DNA of 64,000 bases, from NCBI RefSeq assembly GCF_003991135.1, contig NZ_CP016379.1:310001-374000 (forward strand). Reading direction: 5' to 3'. The stretch's first letter is position 1. The number at the start of each line of letters is the position of its first letter. Position numbers and translations under genes: made by a program. Under the pieces are notes generated by a model, which searched no databases, was not told where the DNA came from, and saw nothing but the letters and a program-made list of their open reading frames with translations. This DNA is from Anoxybacter fermentans (GTDB lineage Bacteria; Bacillota; Halanaerobiia; DY22613). Below, in pieces: positions 63,167 through 64,000 of the stretch.

Positions 63167-64000
63167 ATGAAAAAGAGTTTAGTTTTGATGTTGGTATTAT
63201 TATTTACCCTGTCTGCTAATGCGTTTGCAACCAAATTAGTAATTTGGGAAAGTCCTGGCCCAGAAACCGAATTCATTAATTCTGTAAAAGATGAATTTAC
63301 TGCTGAAACCGGTATTGAAATTGAAGTAGTAGGTATTGACCAATTGAGCCAGGCTGACAAATTAGCTCTGGATGGTCCAGCAGGTAAAGGTGCTGATATT
63401 GTTGTTTGGCCTCATGACCGGATTGGTAAAGCTGTTATGCAAGGTATCATTGCTCCTCTGGATGTAACTGAGGAGGATTTGAGCCCTTATATTGAATCTG
63501 CTGTTGATGCTATGAGATATGGCGGTAAAGTTTATGGTATTCCATACGCTATGGAAACTGTTGCTCTGATTTACAACAAAGATCTTCTGCCTGTAGTTCC
63601 AAACACTATGGAGTCTCTGTTTACCATTGCTAAAGAGCTGACCGATGGTGAACAATATGGTTTCTTGTATGATATCAATAACTTCTATTTCAGCTATGGT
63701 TTCTTAAGCGGTTATGGTGCATATGTATTTAAAGAAACAGAAAATGGTCTGAATGTAGAAGATATTGGTTTAGCCAATGAAGGTGCAATCGAAGGCGCAA
63801 AATTATTGCTGAGATTCCGTAAAGAAGGTCTGATTCCAGAAGGTACCGACTATAGTGTTGCTGACGGTCTCTTCAAAGAAGGTAAAGTTGCTGCTATCAT
63901 CAATGGTCCATGGGCATTTGCTGAGTACAAAAAAGCTGGTGTAAATTACGGTATTGCTCCATTACCAAAGCTTTCTAACGGTGAATATCCACAAACCTTT
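63167..64000 (+). CDS. malE: Maltose/maltodextrin ABC transporter binding protein (partial)
   Basis: The first 278 codons, open to the window end. ATG at 63167 follows AAGGAGGATGG. The signal peptide ends near AFA-TKLVIWE without a lipobox Cys, so the protein is a soluble periplasmic form, as in diderm bacteria. KLVIWESPGPETEFINSVKD, GKGADIVVWPHDRIGKAVMQ, GKVYGIPYAMETVALIYNKD and AAIINGPWAFAEYKKAGVNY follow the MalE pattern closely. It would deliver maltodextrins to a MalFG-type permease expected beyond the window and feed the GH31 enzyme. Confidence 0.9.
   Translation, partial: MKKSLVLMLVLLFTLSANAFATKLVIWESPGPETEFINSVKDEFTAETGIEIEVVGIDQLSQADKLALDGPAGKGADIVVWPHDRIGKAVMQGIIAPLDVTEEDLSPYIESAVDAMRYGGKVYGIPYAMETVALIYNKDLLPVVPNTMESLFTIAKELTDGEQYGFLYDINNFYFSYGFLSGYGAYVFKETENGLNVEDIGLANEGAIEGAKLLLRFRKEGLIPEGTDYSVADGLFKEGKVAAIINGPWAFAEYKKAGVNYGIAPLPKLSNGEYPQTF

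Noticed and set aside
1-64000. tRNA or rRNA genes
   Set aside because: No cloverleaf with a GTTCRA-type T-loop and CCA-like end, and no rRNA core sequence, was recognised by eye.

Overview
The window is AT-rich bacterial DNA with Firmicutes-type signals: strong AGGAGG ribosome binding sites, GTG/TTG starts, many intrinsic terminators and a frameshifted prfB. It also carries outer-membrane-type genes: two predicted beta-barrel proteins ending in a C-terminal Phe, and an ABC transporter with two FtsX-type permeases and a LolA-like carrier. Low GC, an outer membrane, sugar fermentation genes and chemoreceptors together suggest a diderm, anaerobic, Halanaerobiales-like Firmicute. This is inference; there is no rRNA in the window.

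Layout. 0-5 kb holds small HTH regulators, a TPR protein followed by a tiny exported peptide (a Rap/Phr-like arrangement) and a CHASE4-HAMP-HD-GYP protein. 5-8.3 kb holds a YibE/F membrane protein, the fluoride channel CrcB and a soluble chemoreceptor. 8.6-13.8 kb is the Lol-like export cluster (ATPase, two permeases, LolA-like protein, beta-barrel). 14.2-23.4 kb is a xylose locus: a ROK repressor gene split by an ISL3-family insertion with an exact 8-bp target duplication, then a short xylose isomerase-like enzyme, xylulokinase and the XylFGH transporter. 23.4-30.4 kb has a frameshifted Nudix gene, a flavodoxin-like gene, secA and a small decayed island (XRE pseudogene, unknown gene, XhlA-like gene). 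30.5-36.2 kb has a chemoreceptor, cysS, prfB and a DUF2993 gene. 36.3-42.9 kb is an envelope/metabolic run: DUF5693, CsaB, WecG/TagA, YitT and a split transketolase. 43-48.8 kb has a shortened solute-binding lipoprotein, a CtpA-type protease, a divergent polysaccharide deacetylase, a frameshifted beta-barrel gene and an exported amidase. An IS1182-family element (48.8-50.6 kb) is followed by a SatD/SatE-like pair, a YfcE phosphodiesterase and a coiled-coil gene. 54.4-59.4 kb is uvrB-uvrA. The window ends in an alpha-glucoside locus: LacI regulator, GH31 glycosidase and the start of a maltose-type binding protein.

Scattered between genes are about 13 copies of one palindromic repeat family (about 125-230 bp). 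The ends match, the arms are long inverted repeats, and the full-length centre carries a hairpin with a near-perfect Shine-Dalgarno/anti-Shine-Dalgarno sequence followed by ATG-AGC-TAA. This family and the TPR/pre-peptide pair are the least explained features. Several genes are broken by single-base frameshifts (Nudix, XRE, beta-barrel), which are either real decay, phase variation or sequence errors.
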